From contig CM069598.1 in NCBI GenBank assembly GCA_035771175.1, forward strand, positions 3,129,931 through 3,193,930: 64,000 nucleotides of DNA. Reading direction: 5' to 3'. The DNA is from Paratinospora sagittata. Taxonomy: Eukaryota; Streptophyta; Magnoliopsida; Ranunculales; Menispermaceae. Position 1 is the first letter of the stretch. The number at the start of each line of letters is the position of its first letter. The notes below the pieces were generated by a model. It was not told where the DNA came from and ran no database searches. It was given only the letters and a program-made list of their open reading frames with translations. Shown here one piece after another: positions 12,060-23,066 of the stretch. A program made the position numbers and the translations under genes.

Positions 12060-12537
12060 ATTAAGGCGTACTGCATTCATTCATGAACTAATTAAATTCT
12101 TGTCTCCACATCAACAAACCAGATGGTACATAGATTAGATTTATAATAGGAAGAAAAGTCCTCGCTTGTGAATTTTCTTCCAAAAATCTTGTTGAGTTGT
12201 CGTAATTAAATTCTTGTCTTCGCATCAACAACCCTATGGTATGGTAAGGGCCCTGGGAGTGAACTAACACTCCTCACGCCATGATAGTACGTAAACTAGA
12301 TTTATAATGGAAAAAAAAAAAAAAGATAAACATGCAAATATATTTGGGAACTGGTTTGAACACAGGACCTCCAAAATAACTAGGCTCTAGAATCATGTTA
12401 GGACATGACCTAAAAGTTATAGCCATCGGATAGAGGTCTAACTATGTATTAAGCAAAAATAAGATATTGACACAAAACTTCAGTTCAGCAGAGCAGATAT
12501 TAAGACTACGTACCTATATTGTTCCTTCACCTCTACC
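12060..12537. other. Spacer with a two-fold local repeat, upstream of the P450 pseudogene
   Basis: The stretch attaaattcttgtctccaca at about 12090 recurs with changes at about 12206. The stretch around agattagatttataatagg (about 12135) recurs at about 12293. No gene seen. Confidence 0.5.
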
Positions 12538-14170
12538 ATGTTCATCGTGGGGCTCCTCCAATCTCTGTCTCCGCCCTTAATCCTCACATTTCTCCTGTTC
12601 TTCTTGTTCACGTTGGTAGTGAGAAAAGAGAACAGATCAAAATCTCAGAACCCAAGTTCAAAGTTGCCACCAGGGCCATGGAAGCTACCTCTAATTGGTA
12701 GCTTGCACCACTTGCAAGGTACACCACACCACACTGAAAAATCTAGCCAAAAAACATGGACCCATTATGCACCTACAACTTGGTGAGATTTCCAGTGTAG
12801 TCATCTCTTCTGCGGAAATGGCTCAAGAGGTGATGAAGACACATGACCAATTGTTCTTAGATAGGCCTCGATTCCAAACTTCAAAGGCTGTATGTTATGA
12901 TTTTAAGGATACGGTATTTGCTCCCTATGGTGCCTACTGGAGAGAGTTGAGGAAGATTTGCACTTTGCAGCTTTTGAGCGCCAAGCGCGTGAAGTCGTTC
13001 CAGTCACTAAGAGAAGAAGAAGTATCAAAACTGATTGGAGGCATTTACCTAATGGAAGGATCGCCTGTGAATTTAAGTGAGAATGTGCATTCATTGACAA
13101 ATGATGTGATTTCTATGGCAGCCTTTGGCAAGAAGTGCAAAGATAAGAATTTGTTTCTAACAGCAATGCGGACAGTAATTAACTTGGCAGGAGGAGGCTT
13201 TGGATGTGCTGATTTAGTTCCTAGTCTTAATGCGATTATTGGAACTACAACCAAATTAGAGAGGCTTCATCATACCCTTGACATGATTCTTGATGGCATA
13301 ATCAAAGAACACATTGAGAACAGAAAATTGTCAACAATTGGAAGGAACAATGGTGAATTTGAAGAAGATCTTGTTGATGTACTTCTAGACCTCCAAGAGG
13401 GCGGTGAACTCGAATGCCCAATCACAATTGACAATATTAAAGCTGTAATCTTGGTCAGTGTTCAATAGCTTCTTCTCTTTCTACTTATGTTAGATCTTGT
13501 GTTGTATTCTTGAAATGTTTATTTTTTCCTTTTTTTTTTTCTTACACTACATTTTCAGGATATGTTCATTGCGGGAACTGAGACTTCATCTGCTACAGTC
13601 AAATGGGCAATGTCGGAAATGGTAAGAAATCCAAGAGTTTTAAAGAAAGCACAAACTGCATTAAGAAAAGCTCTCCAAGGGAAGACAAAGATTGATGAGG
13701 CAGATATTCAAGAACTGACTTACTTAAAATCTGTTATCAAAGAAACTCTAAGGCTACATCCTCCTCTTCCATTGTTGCTTTCGAGACAATGTTGAGAGAT
13801 GTGTGAGATCAATGGATATGTGATACCCAGGAAAACACATGTAATTATTAATGCTTGGGCAATTGGAAGAGATCCAGAGTTTTGGAGTGATGCTGAGAGC
13901 TTTAAGCCAGAGAGATTTGATAGTGTTTCTGTTGATTTTAATGGGAATAACTTCGGATTCATTCCATTTGTGGCTGGTAGGAGGAGATGCCCTGGTATTC
14001 TTTATGGTATAGCCAATGTTGAGCTTCTTCTTGCTCAATTACTATATCACTTTGATTGGAAACTCCCTAATGGGATCAAATCAGAAGAACTAGACATGAC
14101 AGAGTCCTCTGGCACCACAGTCCGGCGACAAAAAAATCTTTACTTGATTCCTATCCCCTACTGTTCTTAG
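12538..14170 (+). pseudogene. CYP71D-like cytochrome P450 pseudogene
   Basis: Closely similar in layout to the intact P450 at 4773. Exon 1 is 12538-13453, the intron is 13454-13558 (105 bases, same position) and exon 2 is 13559-14170. Two lesions are visible. A one-base frameshift lies at about 12718-12740, between SLHHLQG and LKNLAKKHGP. A TGA stop at 13793-13795 lies where the intact gene has Arg in CRERCEI. The I-helix AGTETSS, KETLRL and PERF survive, but the haem loop reads [10 protein letters not shown], with Val in place of the first Gly. I infer a non-functional copy. Splice sites still look usable, so a transcript is possible. Confidence 0.9.
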
Positions 14171-14310
14171 ATGAAAAAGTAAATTCAATGTGTTCTGCTG
14201 TGGAATATTTTTCCTAACTAAAAGCTACCAAGGTTTCATGTATTTTAGAAGTTTATGAGAATTTTTTTGTAACTGATATTGTTATTATTATTATCATTTG
14301 TTCAGTGATA

Positions 14311-14315
14311 TAGGT
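14311..14315 (+). repeat. Target-site duplication TAGGT, left copy
   Basis: This pentamer directly precedes the 5' LTR and is repeated exactly at 19179-19183 after the 3' LTR. Confidence 0.9.
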
Positions 14316-14673
14316 TGTGGGTCCACCTCAAGTTTAAAAAAAAAAAAAAATAGGTTGGTGGCCGCCCACCCACCAACCCACCAACTGTTTCTCATTCTTC
14401 AAATACGGCTGCGTAGTTTAAATATATTATATATATTTATAATTACACAAATGTCTCTATATACTCCTATAAATAGGACCTTACTTCATTCTTAATTTCA
14501 TGTTCAGTGAGTTCTATTCTGAGAGATCTATTAAGAGATCCAATCTGTAAGATCCACCTAAGGGTGATCTAATAAAAGAGTGTTGCCTTCCGTGGACGTA
14601 GACAATTTATCGAGCCACGTTAAATTTGTTATTCTGTTTTTTCTTTCATGCTTTACTCCGATTCTGCATAACA
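14316..14673 (+). repeat. 5' LTR
   Basis: It begins TGTGGGTCCACC and ends GCATAACA. It contains a TATA box (ctataaata, about 14467) and the usual GATCC-rich R/U5 part. Compared with the 3' LTR it lacks about 13-20 bases of the GC-rich inverted repeat near its start. Confidence 0.93.
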
Positions 14674-14676
14674 AAT

Positions 14677-14689
14677 TGGTATCAGAGCC
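14677..14689 (+). promoter_or_regulatory. Primer-binding site (initiator Met-tRNA)
   Basis: TGGTATCAGAGCC, complementary to the 3' end of initiator methionine tRNA, three bases after the LTR. This is where minus-strand DNA synthesis would start. Confidence 0.93.
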
Positions 14690-14918
14690 TAGGTGAGGTT
14701 TTGGAAGAAAAACAGACCCTCTGTCGAATTTTTCGAGATAGCGTCGAAATTTTCGAAATTTTGCAACAGTGATCGGAACTATTTTCTGATCACCCATGGA
14801 GGTAGCTCTTGTTTCCAGGAGTCCAACGCAACAAACGGCGAGAAAAACGGACAAGAAACGAGTTCGCAGGAGCCGATCAAAGTTTGATCTTTGTATTTTG
14901 CAATTTTTTTTGTCCGAC

Positions 14919-15212
14919 GCTGTTCATCCGTGACACTGTTCATCACCGGCACTGTTCATCCGCGATACTATTCATCCGATCCGAACCCGACCCAGATCCG
15001 AAACTGTTCATCTGCGGTCCAGCCCACACAAACCTCACTGTTCATCCGTGGTCCAGCCCAAACAGTCCGCATTGTTTATCCTCGGTCCGCCACTGTTTAT
15101 TTCGGCCTAGCCCGCTCGGTCCGCCACTGTTCATCAGGCTCATTTGTTTCGGCCCGTCACTGTTCATAAAGCCCGATACTGTTCATCCGTGGCCTGATAC
15201 TGTTCATCCGGC
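14919..15212 (+). repeat. Degenerate repeat array in the copia leader (about 12 x CACTGTTCATCCG)
   Basis: About twelve copies of a 12-13 base unit (consensus CACTGTTCATCCG) are spaced irregularly by 5-35 bases rich in CGG/CCG and 'gtccagccca' sequence. The array sits between the primer-binding site and the first open frame. Its function is unknown. Confidence 0.85.
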
Positions 15213-15389
15213 TAATTTTTTGTTTGATTTCAGCAAAGTCAGACTCGTTTCCACCATTTTCGACCGTTCCGGACGCAACCGTGCAATCCGTTTCTGCATA
15301 TTCAACTCCTAAGTTATTGATATAGCTTAGTTTGGAGTTGTTTATCATTTTTCAAGCACTTTTCGGCGTCATACTTATATTCGGTCTTA

Positions 15390-18300
15390 ATGGCGGAGGA
15401 AATCCCAACCACAAGCAGACCTTGGCAACGACCTTCATCACGTCAACGTCTTGCAAAGGATGAATGTGCCTATTGTCACCAAATAGGGCACTGGAAGAAA
15501 GATTGTCCAAATAAGTGCAAGACAGATGCAAATGTGGCACAGAAGGCTGCAGAAAAATCTGCATTCTCAGTTTCATCTATAGACAATCAGTCTGATAGAT
15601 GGATATTAGATTCCGGTTGTTCTTATCATATGTGTCGGCATCGAAGTTGGTTCTCAAAACTGGATGAGTTCGATGGAGGAGTCGTGCTAATGGGCAACAA
15701 TAATACCTGTCAAACAAAGGGTATTGGAACTATACGCCTAAAGATGCATGACGGTACAACAAGACGGCTCACGGACGTCAGATATGTCCCAGATCTGAAG
15801 AAAAATCTGATCTCCCTCGGAGTCCTTGATTCCAGCGGTTACAAGGTAACCATTGAAGGTGGAGTTCTGAAGGTTGTACGTGGAGCATTCTTAGCCATGA
15901 AGGGTACTCAGAAAGGAAATCTTTATTTCCTTGACGGACGAACAGTAATCGGAAGTGTATCAGCTTGCACCAGTTCTAATGATGTTTCATCAGACACTTC
16001 CAAACTTTGGCACATGCGGCTCGAACATGTTGGAGAAAAGGCTCTTCAAACCTTGATAAAGCAAGGTTCTCTGCAAGGTGCAAAGATCGGGAAACTTGAC
16101 TTCTGCGAGCACTGTATCTTAGGCAAGCAGACAAGAGTCAAGTTTGGCACTGCAATCCACCGCACCAAAGGAACATTGGATTATGTTCATACCGACGTTT
16201 GGGGACCCTCTCAAAATGCTTCATTGGGAGGTAAACGTTGGTTTGTTACTTTTATTGATGATTTCTCACACTATGTTTGGGTTTATACCATGAAGCATAA
16301 AGATGAAGTGCTAGATATCTTTCTTATCTGGAAAAAAAATGATAGAAACCCAAACGGGAAGGAAGATTAAGAGGCTCAGATCTGATAATGGAGGAGAATA
16401 CAAGTCAGACTCATTTCAGAAATTTTGTGAGAATGAAGGGATTGTCAGACATTTTACAGTCCCAGGCACGCCACAACAAAATGGTGTTGCTGAACGCATG
16501 AATCGTACTTTGGTAGATAAAGTTCGCTGCATGTTATCTCATTCTAGACTGAGCAAGGTATTTTGGGCTGAAGCTTTGTCATATGCCTCTCACATCATCA
16601 ATAGACTTCCTGCAACAGCACTAGATGGCAAAACTCCCAAGGAGGTATGGTCCGGACAACCCGTTTCAGATTATAATTCTCTGCGCATTTTCGGATGCAC
16701 TGCATATTTCCATGTAAAGGAATCCAAACTGGATCCTAGGTCCAAGAAAGCGATTTTCATGGGCTTTAGCGAAGGAGTTAAGGCTTTCCGACTATGGAAC
16801 CCTGAGACAAAGACGATTGTAAAAAGTCGAGATGTAACTTTTGATGAATCTGTGATGTTAAAGCATACAGTTTCTGATAAAGAAAATCGAGATCCAGATT
16901 TGCCTCAGCAGGTGGAGTTAGATATTCCAGTAACTCCTAGCAAGTCAGCAGAAATATCCAACCATCCTGAAGAAGAAATCTCAGTTGAGGTGGAGGCTCC
17001 AGGACCAGACATCAGTCAACAACCAGAATCAATTGCCACCAGTCGACCAAGAAGAGAAATTCGTAAACCGGCTCGGTACACTGACATGGTTGCATATGCA
17101 TTACCAGTCACCGGAGATAATATTCCATACAATTACAAAGATGCTAGTCAGAGTATGGAAAGTGATAAGTGGAAAATGGCAATGCATGAGGAGATGAAAT
17201 CACTCCATCAGAATCAGACTTGGAAGTTGGTTCCACTTCCGAAAGGAAAGAAACCAATTGGCTGCAAATGGGTTTTCGCTAAGAAGGAAGGCTCTCCCAG
17301 CACAGATGGTATCCGATACAAAGCCAGACTGGTAGCAAAAGGCTACGCTCAGAGGAAAGGAATTGACTACAATGAGGTATTCTCACCTGTTGTTAAGCAT
17401 TCATCAATTCGAATATTATTGGCTTTGGTTGCACAATTTGATCTCGAGTTAGCCCAACTCGATGTCAAAACTGTTTTTCTGCATGGTAATTTAGAAGAAG
17501 AGATATATATGTCTCAACCAGAAGGATTCAAAGTACCAGGAAGAGAGCATTGGGCTTGCAAGTTGGGCAAGTCATTGTATGGCCTGAAGCAGTCACCGAG
17601 ACAGTGGTACAAGAGATTTGACAGCTTCATCCAAGGGCAAAAATATACCCGAAGTCAGTTTGATCATTGTGTCTACTATCGCAAACTTCAAGATGGTACA
17701 TTTATCTATTTGCTTTTATATGTAGATGATATGTTAATCGCATCTAAAAGCAAGGTGGAGATCAACAAGCTAAAGGCTCAATTGAGCTCAGAGTTTGAAA
17801 TGAAGGATCTTGGAGAGGCCAGAAAAATTCTCGGAATGGAGATAACTCGAGACAGGGCCAAAAGCACAATCTGTTTGACTCAGACTCAGTATTTGAAGAA
17901 AGTTCTTCAAACTTTTGGCATTGGCAATGACACAAAACCTGTGAGCACACCATTGGAACCACATTTCAAGCTAAGTTCATCAATGTCACCAAATTCCGAA
18001 GATCAGAAGAAACAAATAGAGAACATTCCATATGCAAATGCAGTTGGTGCCTTGATGTATGCTATGGTGTGTACCAGACCTGACATTTCACATGCTGTTA
18101 GTATGGTAAGTCGTTACATGCACAACCCCGGTAAAGGCCACTGGCAAGCAGTGAAGTGGATTCTACGGTATATTCATGGTACTGTAGATATTGGTTTAAA
18201 GTTCGAAAGAGATACGAAAAGTTGTAAGCATCTAGTCGGATATGTGGATTCGGACTATGCTGGAGATCTTGACAAGCGCAGATCTACTACTGGTTATGTT

Positions 18301-18702
18301 TTCACTATGGCAGGAGGACCAGTGAGTTGGAGATCAACACTACAGTCAACAGTTGTTTTGTCTACTACAGAGGCAGAGTACATGGCAGTAACGGAAGCTT
18401 TTAAGGAAGCAATATGGTTTCATGGATTGACTAAAGACTTGGGAATTGTGCAGAAGAATGTTGAAGTTTTCTGCGACAGCCAGAGCGCCATTTGTTTGGC
18501 AAAGAACCAAGTTCATCACAGTCGAACGAAGCATATTGATGTTCGTTTTCATTTTGTTCGAGAAATAGTAGAAGGAAGTATTCTTCTGCAAAAGATCAAG
18601 ACTGCAGATAACCCTGCAGATATGCTTACAAAGGTAGTTACAAGGATCAAGTTCCAACATTGTTTGGACTTGATCAACATCTCAAGAGCTCGGAGTGCCT
18701 AA
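15390..18702 (+). pseudogene. Copia pol polyprotein with truncated gag and one frameshift
   Basis: The frame starts at ATG 15390. About 25 residues in is a zinc knuckle (CAYCHQIGHWKKDC), then protease (WILDSGCSYHMC), GAG-pre-integrase (LWHMRLEHV) and integrase (HTDVWGPS ... DDFSHYVWV). At 16332-16339 an A8 run appears to carry one extra A. The frame shifts there and continues from 16339 with RLRSDNGGEY and PQQNGVAERMNRT. Then come reverse transcriptase (YLLLYVDDM) and RNase H (YVDSDYAGD, STTEAEYM), ending at 18702. A normal copia gag (UBN2 domain, some 200-250 residues) before the knuckle is absent, so mobility would need gag from another element. Confidence 0.93.
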
Positions 18703-18807
18703 GGGCACTAATGGAGGCAGCAACTATTTTTTGAAGGAAGCTTGCTATCTGTAGAGAGATTGCAAGTGTAGAGGAGCCCTGTTCCACATGAGGTGGAGGT
18801 GGAGATT

Positions 18808-19178
18808 TGTGGGTCCACCTCAAGTTTAAAAAAAAAAAATAGGTTGGTGGCCGCCCACGAGGACGGCCACCAACCCACCAACCCACCAACTGTTTCTCAT
18901 TCTTCAAATACGGCTGCGTAGTTTAAATATATTATATATATTTATAATTACACAAATGTCCCTATATACTCCTATAAATAGGGCCTTACTTCATTCTTAA
19001 TTTCATGTTCAGTGAGTTCTATTCTGAGAGATCTATTAAGAGATCCAATCTGTAAGATCCACCTAAGGGTGATCTAATAAAAGAGTGCTGCCTTCCGTGG
19101 ACGTAGACAATTTGTCGAACCACGTTAAATTTGTTATTCTGTTTTTTCTTTCATGCTTTACTCCGATTCCGCATAACA
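18808..19178 (+). repeat. 3' LTR
   Basis: It is nearly identical to the 5' LTR. It keeps a perfect 12-base inverted repeat (ggttggtggccg at 18842-18853 and cggccaccaacc at 18864-18875) that could form a hairpin in U3. This is partly deleted in the 5' LTR. Confidence 0.93.
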
Positions 19179-19183
19179 TAGGT
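19179..19183 (+). repeat. Target-site duplication TAGGT, right copy
   Basis: An exact match to 14311-14315, it closes the copia insertion. Confidence 0.9.
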
Positions 19184-19368
19184 AAGATCCAATTAATCAC
19201 TCAGTCGATTATTAAGCTTGTTGATGGCATGATCCTTCGTCTAAGATTTTTAATTTAGACGCTAAGATCCAAACTTGAGAGGGAAACTTGAGATTCTTGT
19301 AAGTACTTTAATAGATCTTAACAGATATGCTTAGTCACACAAATCTAACCCTCTCCTCTCCCATGTTC

Positions 19369-19545
19369 ATCATGGAGCTCCAATTCCTCTTCCTGCCCTT
19401 AATCGTCACATTTCTGCTGTTCTTCTTGTTCTTGCTGGTAGTGATGAAAAAGAACATATCCAAAACTCATAATCCAAATCAAAATTGCCACCATGGCCAG
19501 GGAAGCTACCCCTCATAGGTAGCCTGCACTACCTACAAGGTATAC
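19369..19545 (+). pseudogene. N-terminal fragment of a third CYP71D-like P450
   Basis: The membrane anchor LQFLFLPLIVTFLLFFLFL is followed, after a frameshift at about 19480, by PGKLPLIGSLHYLQG. This aligns with the start of the pseudogene at 12538. It is cut at about 19545, where LINE-derived sequence begins. The start is at ATG 19363 or 19372. Confidence 0.85.
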
Positions 19546-20940
19546 CAAAGGGCTTAGATGGCGGGTGGGCTCAGGGTCCTCCAAAATCCTAACTCCTTGC
19601 TAGCCACGTCCCTAAAAGCCAAGTATTTTCCCAATTCAGATTTCTTGGAGGCAGGCAAATCCTAGATCTTCTCAAGCATGGAAGGGCATCATTTGGGCCA
19701 AGGAGCTCCTCTCCAAAGGGCTTAGATGGCGGGTGGGCTCAGGGTCTAGAATCTACGTCAAGAATGACCCTTGGATTCCAAGACCCTCTACATTCAAAGT
19801 AATTACCCCAGCATCTAAGGATATTGATTGTATGGTTGCCCATTTCATCAATGATGAAAGGAATTGGGATGTTAGTAAAGTACTTGACATTGAATGCATC
19901 CTCAACATCCCACTCAGTGGAAGAATTGTAGAGGATAAACTAATTTGGCACTACTCGAAGGATGGTAAGAATTCAGTCCGTAGTAGCTATTGGTTTCATT
20001 AGCAGCTGGAAGAAAGAAAGTGAAGGCCAAGCTTCAAAATGGCTGGATAGAAGATGGAAGTCTCTTTGGCATTTGTGCTTACCCCCCAAGGTAAAAATAT
20101 TCTTTTGGACGCTATTACGTGACATCCTGCCTACTAATGTTAACCTCTATAAGAGGAAAATTCTGATTTCTCCTGTATGTTCTATATGTAAAAACCATCA
20201 AGAAACCCTTTTAACATGTTTTTTGGAGAGTGCAGCAATGCTCTGGAATATGGAACTCTCATAGCAGTCCATGGCTTATTGAGCCAATCCCAAATCTTAT
20301 TGCTAATGGAGATTTTTTTTTGCAATTCTTGATATCCAACGTAAAAATCAGGTTGAAGATATAATTATGGTATGTTGGAATATATGGCTTTCAAGGAATC
20401 TGCAGGTGCAAGGAGAGGATAAGCAAAGGAAGAAAGCCAATCCTGACGGAGCTCTTAACCTCCTTATCAATTTCAGAGCAGCCCATGCTACCCACCATGA
20501 TCATAATGAGAGTTCATGCTAGATGGATCCCTCCAGAAGGAGATGATTTAAAAATGAATGTTGATGCTGGCAGGTGGAAAAACTTAAGACCACATAGGTA
20601 TTGGAGCAATAATAAGGAACAATGCAGGCTTAGTTTTGGCTGCTATGGCTAAGAAGATTCCAGGAACCACACCTCCTGATGTAGCTGAAGCAATGGCTAT
20701 GAGAGAAAAGCCTCATCTTTACTGCGGATATGGGCATTCCAGTTTCTTCTTTGGAGGGTGATTCCAGTGAAGTGATGAAAGCTCTAATTGCCTTATCATT
20801 GAAGGATTGTAAATATCTTGTTTAAGTATTTTCCCATTGTCTCTTACAATTTTGTCTTTAGGGAGAGTAATGCAGCTGCTCATAGGCCGAGAATGAATTG
20901 GCATTTTTTTCAAAAGAAAAAAAAAAAAAAAAAAAAAAGG
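19545..20940 (+). pseudogene. LINE ORF2 fragment (zf-RVT plus RNase H) with poly(A) tail
   Basis: Frames broken by shifts read GSRIYVKNDPWIP, then LWHLCLPPKVKIFFWTLLRD and CSICKNHQETLLTCF (zf-RVT). Near 20530-20700 follow remnants of the RNase H domain (LKMNVDAG, then GAIIRNNAGLVLAAMAKKI), ending in an A-run at about 20920-20938. A perfect 34-base direct repeat (19545-19578 and 19713-19746) lies at its left junction with the P450 stub. Not functional. Confidence 0.8.
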
Positions 20941-21238
20941 AAAAGAAAAATCTCTACCATCATGTACTTTACTTAGGCATTTCTGTAATTTAGTGTGTAG
21001 AGAAGGGTCATTTAGTAAATCAATATTTTATCGAATCTCTTATCTCGTCGCGCGCTGCACACGAAAATTTGAATTGTGCACAGCGCCAAAGCTACTCATC
21101 AAGTAAGCAGCTAGCTCCACTGAAAACCCTAAACTCTTTTTTTATTCCTCAAAAAATTCCCAAAATGTTCTCAAATCTCTGAAATTCTCTTCTTCAAATC
21201 TTCAGAAATCTCTTACAGGAACCTAAATTGGCAGTAAG

Positions 21239-23066
21239 ATGGCATCGACGAAGGCCTCCTCTCGCTACCCTTCCTTCGATGCTCGATCTTCGAACTCTTC
21301 GCAGATCTCAAATCCATCTTCATCCTCGGAGTTCAAGAAACCAAGCAAGAATCATTCATCTCTCAAGAAAATCATAGGAAGCTCGAACAGAAGTCGTCGA
21401 TCGCCAGATCTAGTAGTCACGGCGACGACGGAGAATTCCGGTGGAGTTCTGGTCAGGACTAAAACGTCCGATCTAGCTGTTACTAGGACCAAGAACGAGC
21501 AGAATTTTAGCTCCATGGTGAAGAAATTTATGGAGAAGAGGTCAAACAAGAAGGCGGAAGCTAATCGAACGGCTCTGGTTATTCCGGCGGACTTCATTGC
21601 GGAGGATCTGAAGAAAACAGCTGGGAAAGGATCGAGCATTTCGACTTTACATCGGAAGTTGTTTCAGAAGGGATCGTCGTGTTCGTCGTCGTCAGGGACT
21701 GGTCGGACTGAAGTTAAGGCTTTGACGGAGGTTAAATCGAATACAAGGACTTTGGCGATGGTTCTGAGAAGTGAGAGAGAGCTTTTGAATCAGAATAAGG
21801 AGTATGAATTGGAGATCACTAAGCTTAAGTTGATGATTGAAGACAAAACCAGAGAAGTAAGATCCTCATCTTATTTGAAGTTTTTGCCTATACAACTTCG
21901 CTTATTTTTTTTATGGATCTTTAAAATTGTAGCTATATATAATATATGAAAATTCGGTTAAAATAGGTTGAGAAGTTGAAGGATTTGTGTTTGAATCAAA
22001 GAGAAGAAATAAAGTCATTGAAAAGTGCGATTCTGTTCCCGGATGTCATGAACTCTCAACTTCATGGTCTTCTGGAGAAGCAAGGATCGGAGCTGAAACA
22101 AACTAAACAAGTCATCCCAACACTACAACGGCAAGTCACTTCTCTTACGGGCCAACTCCAATCTCTGGCAGATGATCTTGCAGAGGTATTACTAGCTTCT
22201 TTATTGTGTTCTTTCTATGAGATAATTCATTTTATTTCTTATGAAATTTAAATCACTTGTGTTATACCACATGTACAGGTGAAGGCAGATAAATATGCAG
22301 CGAAAGCATGTTTTGAAGGTCATCTTGGATCTCCAAAAACACCAATACTTGATCAAGTGGGTTTTTATTCTTTGGTAAGTACAACACATAAATAGCTTAT
22401 TTATGATGATAGTTATGCAATGTCCCAACACATTAAATGCATCATATGCTTAGATTTGTAGTCAGTGGGCCTTAAATCTTGTGCACAATCTTGCTATCTA
22501 CTTGAATTGAATGCCTTATATATTGAAGCCTGAATGGAGATTTAGGAAAGCAGTTCTGATTATTTTCTTCTTGAATAGTAGTATATCAAATTTGATTATA
22601 ATTTCTTGCAAATATCATTGCTGACTCTTCTTGAAAACTGATTTAGGAGTGCAGTTCTGGTGATGAAACCCCAGATGACATGTTCCTCAAGGATTTGAAC
22701 CCCTGCCTAACTCCTTCTTCTGCCAAGTCAAAATCTAAGGTGCAACCCACATGTTCTTCATTTTCTATCAATCAACTCTTCTGACTTCAATCCTGTTAAC
22801 CTTCATTACCACAACTTGATACTTACACTTTCTTACAGGAATTTGATGAGATGACTGGATATGACTCTTCATGTGAAAGAGGGCTTTTTTGGAGCAATGA
22901 GGAAGTTTGCCACGAGTCCCACTTCGATCTTCCAGGACCAAAAATATCCAAGAGCTCCGAGTACCGCTCTGGGCCAAACTCAGGTAACACAGCTGGTCGA
23001 GTAGCTCGAAAGTCTGAAGGGACCAAATGCACCTATGGACAGCCAATTAATCTCAAGTATTTTTGA
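21239..23066 (+). CDS. Uncharacterised plant coiled-coil protein, 417 aa
   Basis: I do not recognise the family name. Five exons join in phase 0: 21239-21856, 21967-22185, 22279-22374, 22647-22739 and 22839-23066. All have GT-AG borders, and frames and lengths are consistent. The first 110 residues are Ser/Lys/Arg-rich and probably disordered. From about residue 165 to 290 the sequence is heptad-like and charged (SERELLNQNKEYELEITKLK; LQRQVTSLTGQLQSLADDL), which suggests a coiled coil. The C-terminal 75 residues are Ser/Glu-rich (FDEMTGYDSSCERGLFWSNE). No signal peptide or membrane segment is seen. A cytoskeletal or scaffold role is possible but is only a guess. The start is the first ATG after an AT-rich leader. 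It is convergent with the FCF1 gene, 570 bases away. Confidence 0.82.

Larger units (their letters stand above)
10500..12060 (-). pseudogene. LINE ORF2 3' end with RNase H-like domain, split by a solo LTR
   Basis: On the minus strand the frame reads WTIWNDRNNICIEG, then LKLNVDANLGG.G.IGVGIIVRDHHGQ, then ASAELCAV, a TGA stop where Arg is expected, and EGLEFVLETGIPIDILEGD (12060 down to about 11600). The domain resumes as IEIGELIEDCKQLIYQW and ECNKLVDKLSRFG at 10720-10560. The inserted material between is the inverted solo LTR. A T-run at 10491-10499 is the likely poly(A) tail of the minus-strand element. Known family pattern: the plant RVT_3 / RNase H domain at the end of LINE ORF2. Confidence 0.8.
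14316..19178 (+). mobile_element. Young full-length Ty1/copia element (4863 bp), gag-deficient
   Basis: Both LTRs (14316-14673 and 18808-19178), a canonical primer-binding site (TGGTATCAGAGCC at 14677-14689), a purine tract before the 3' LTR (about 18791-18806) and a perfect 5-bp target duplication are present. The LTRs differ by about six substitutions over some 350 bases plus an indel. The N-terminal gag is missing and one frameshift splits pol. The order protease-integrase-RT-RNase H defines the copia superfamily. Confidence 0.95.

Noticed and set aside
14919..15212. CRISPR-like repeat array
   Set aside because: Spacing is irregular, units are degenerate, and it is inside a plant copia leader.
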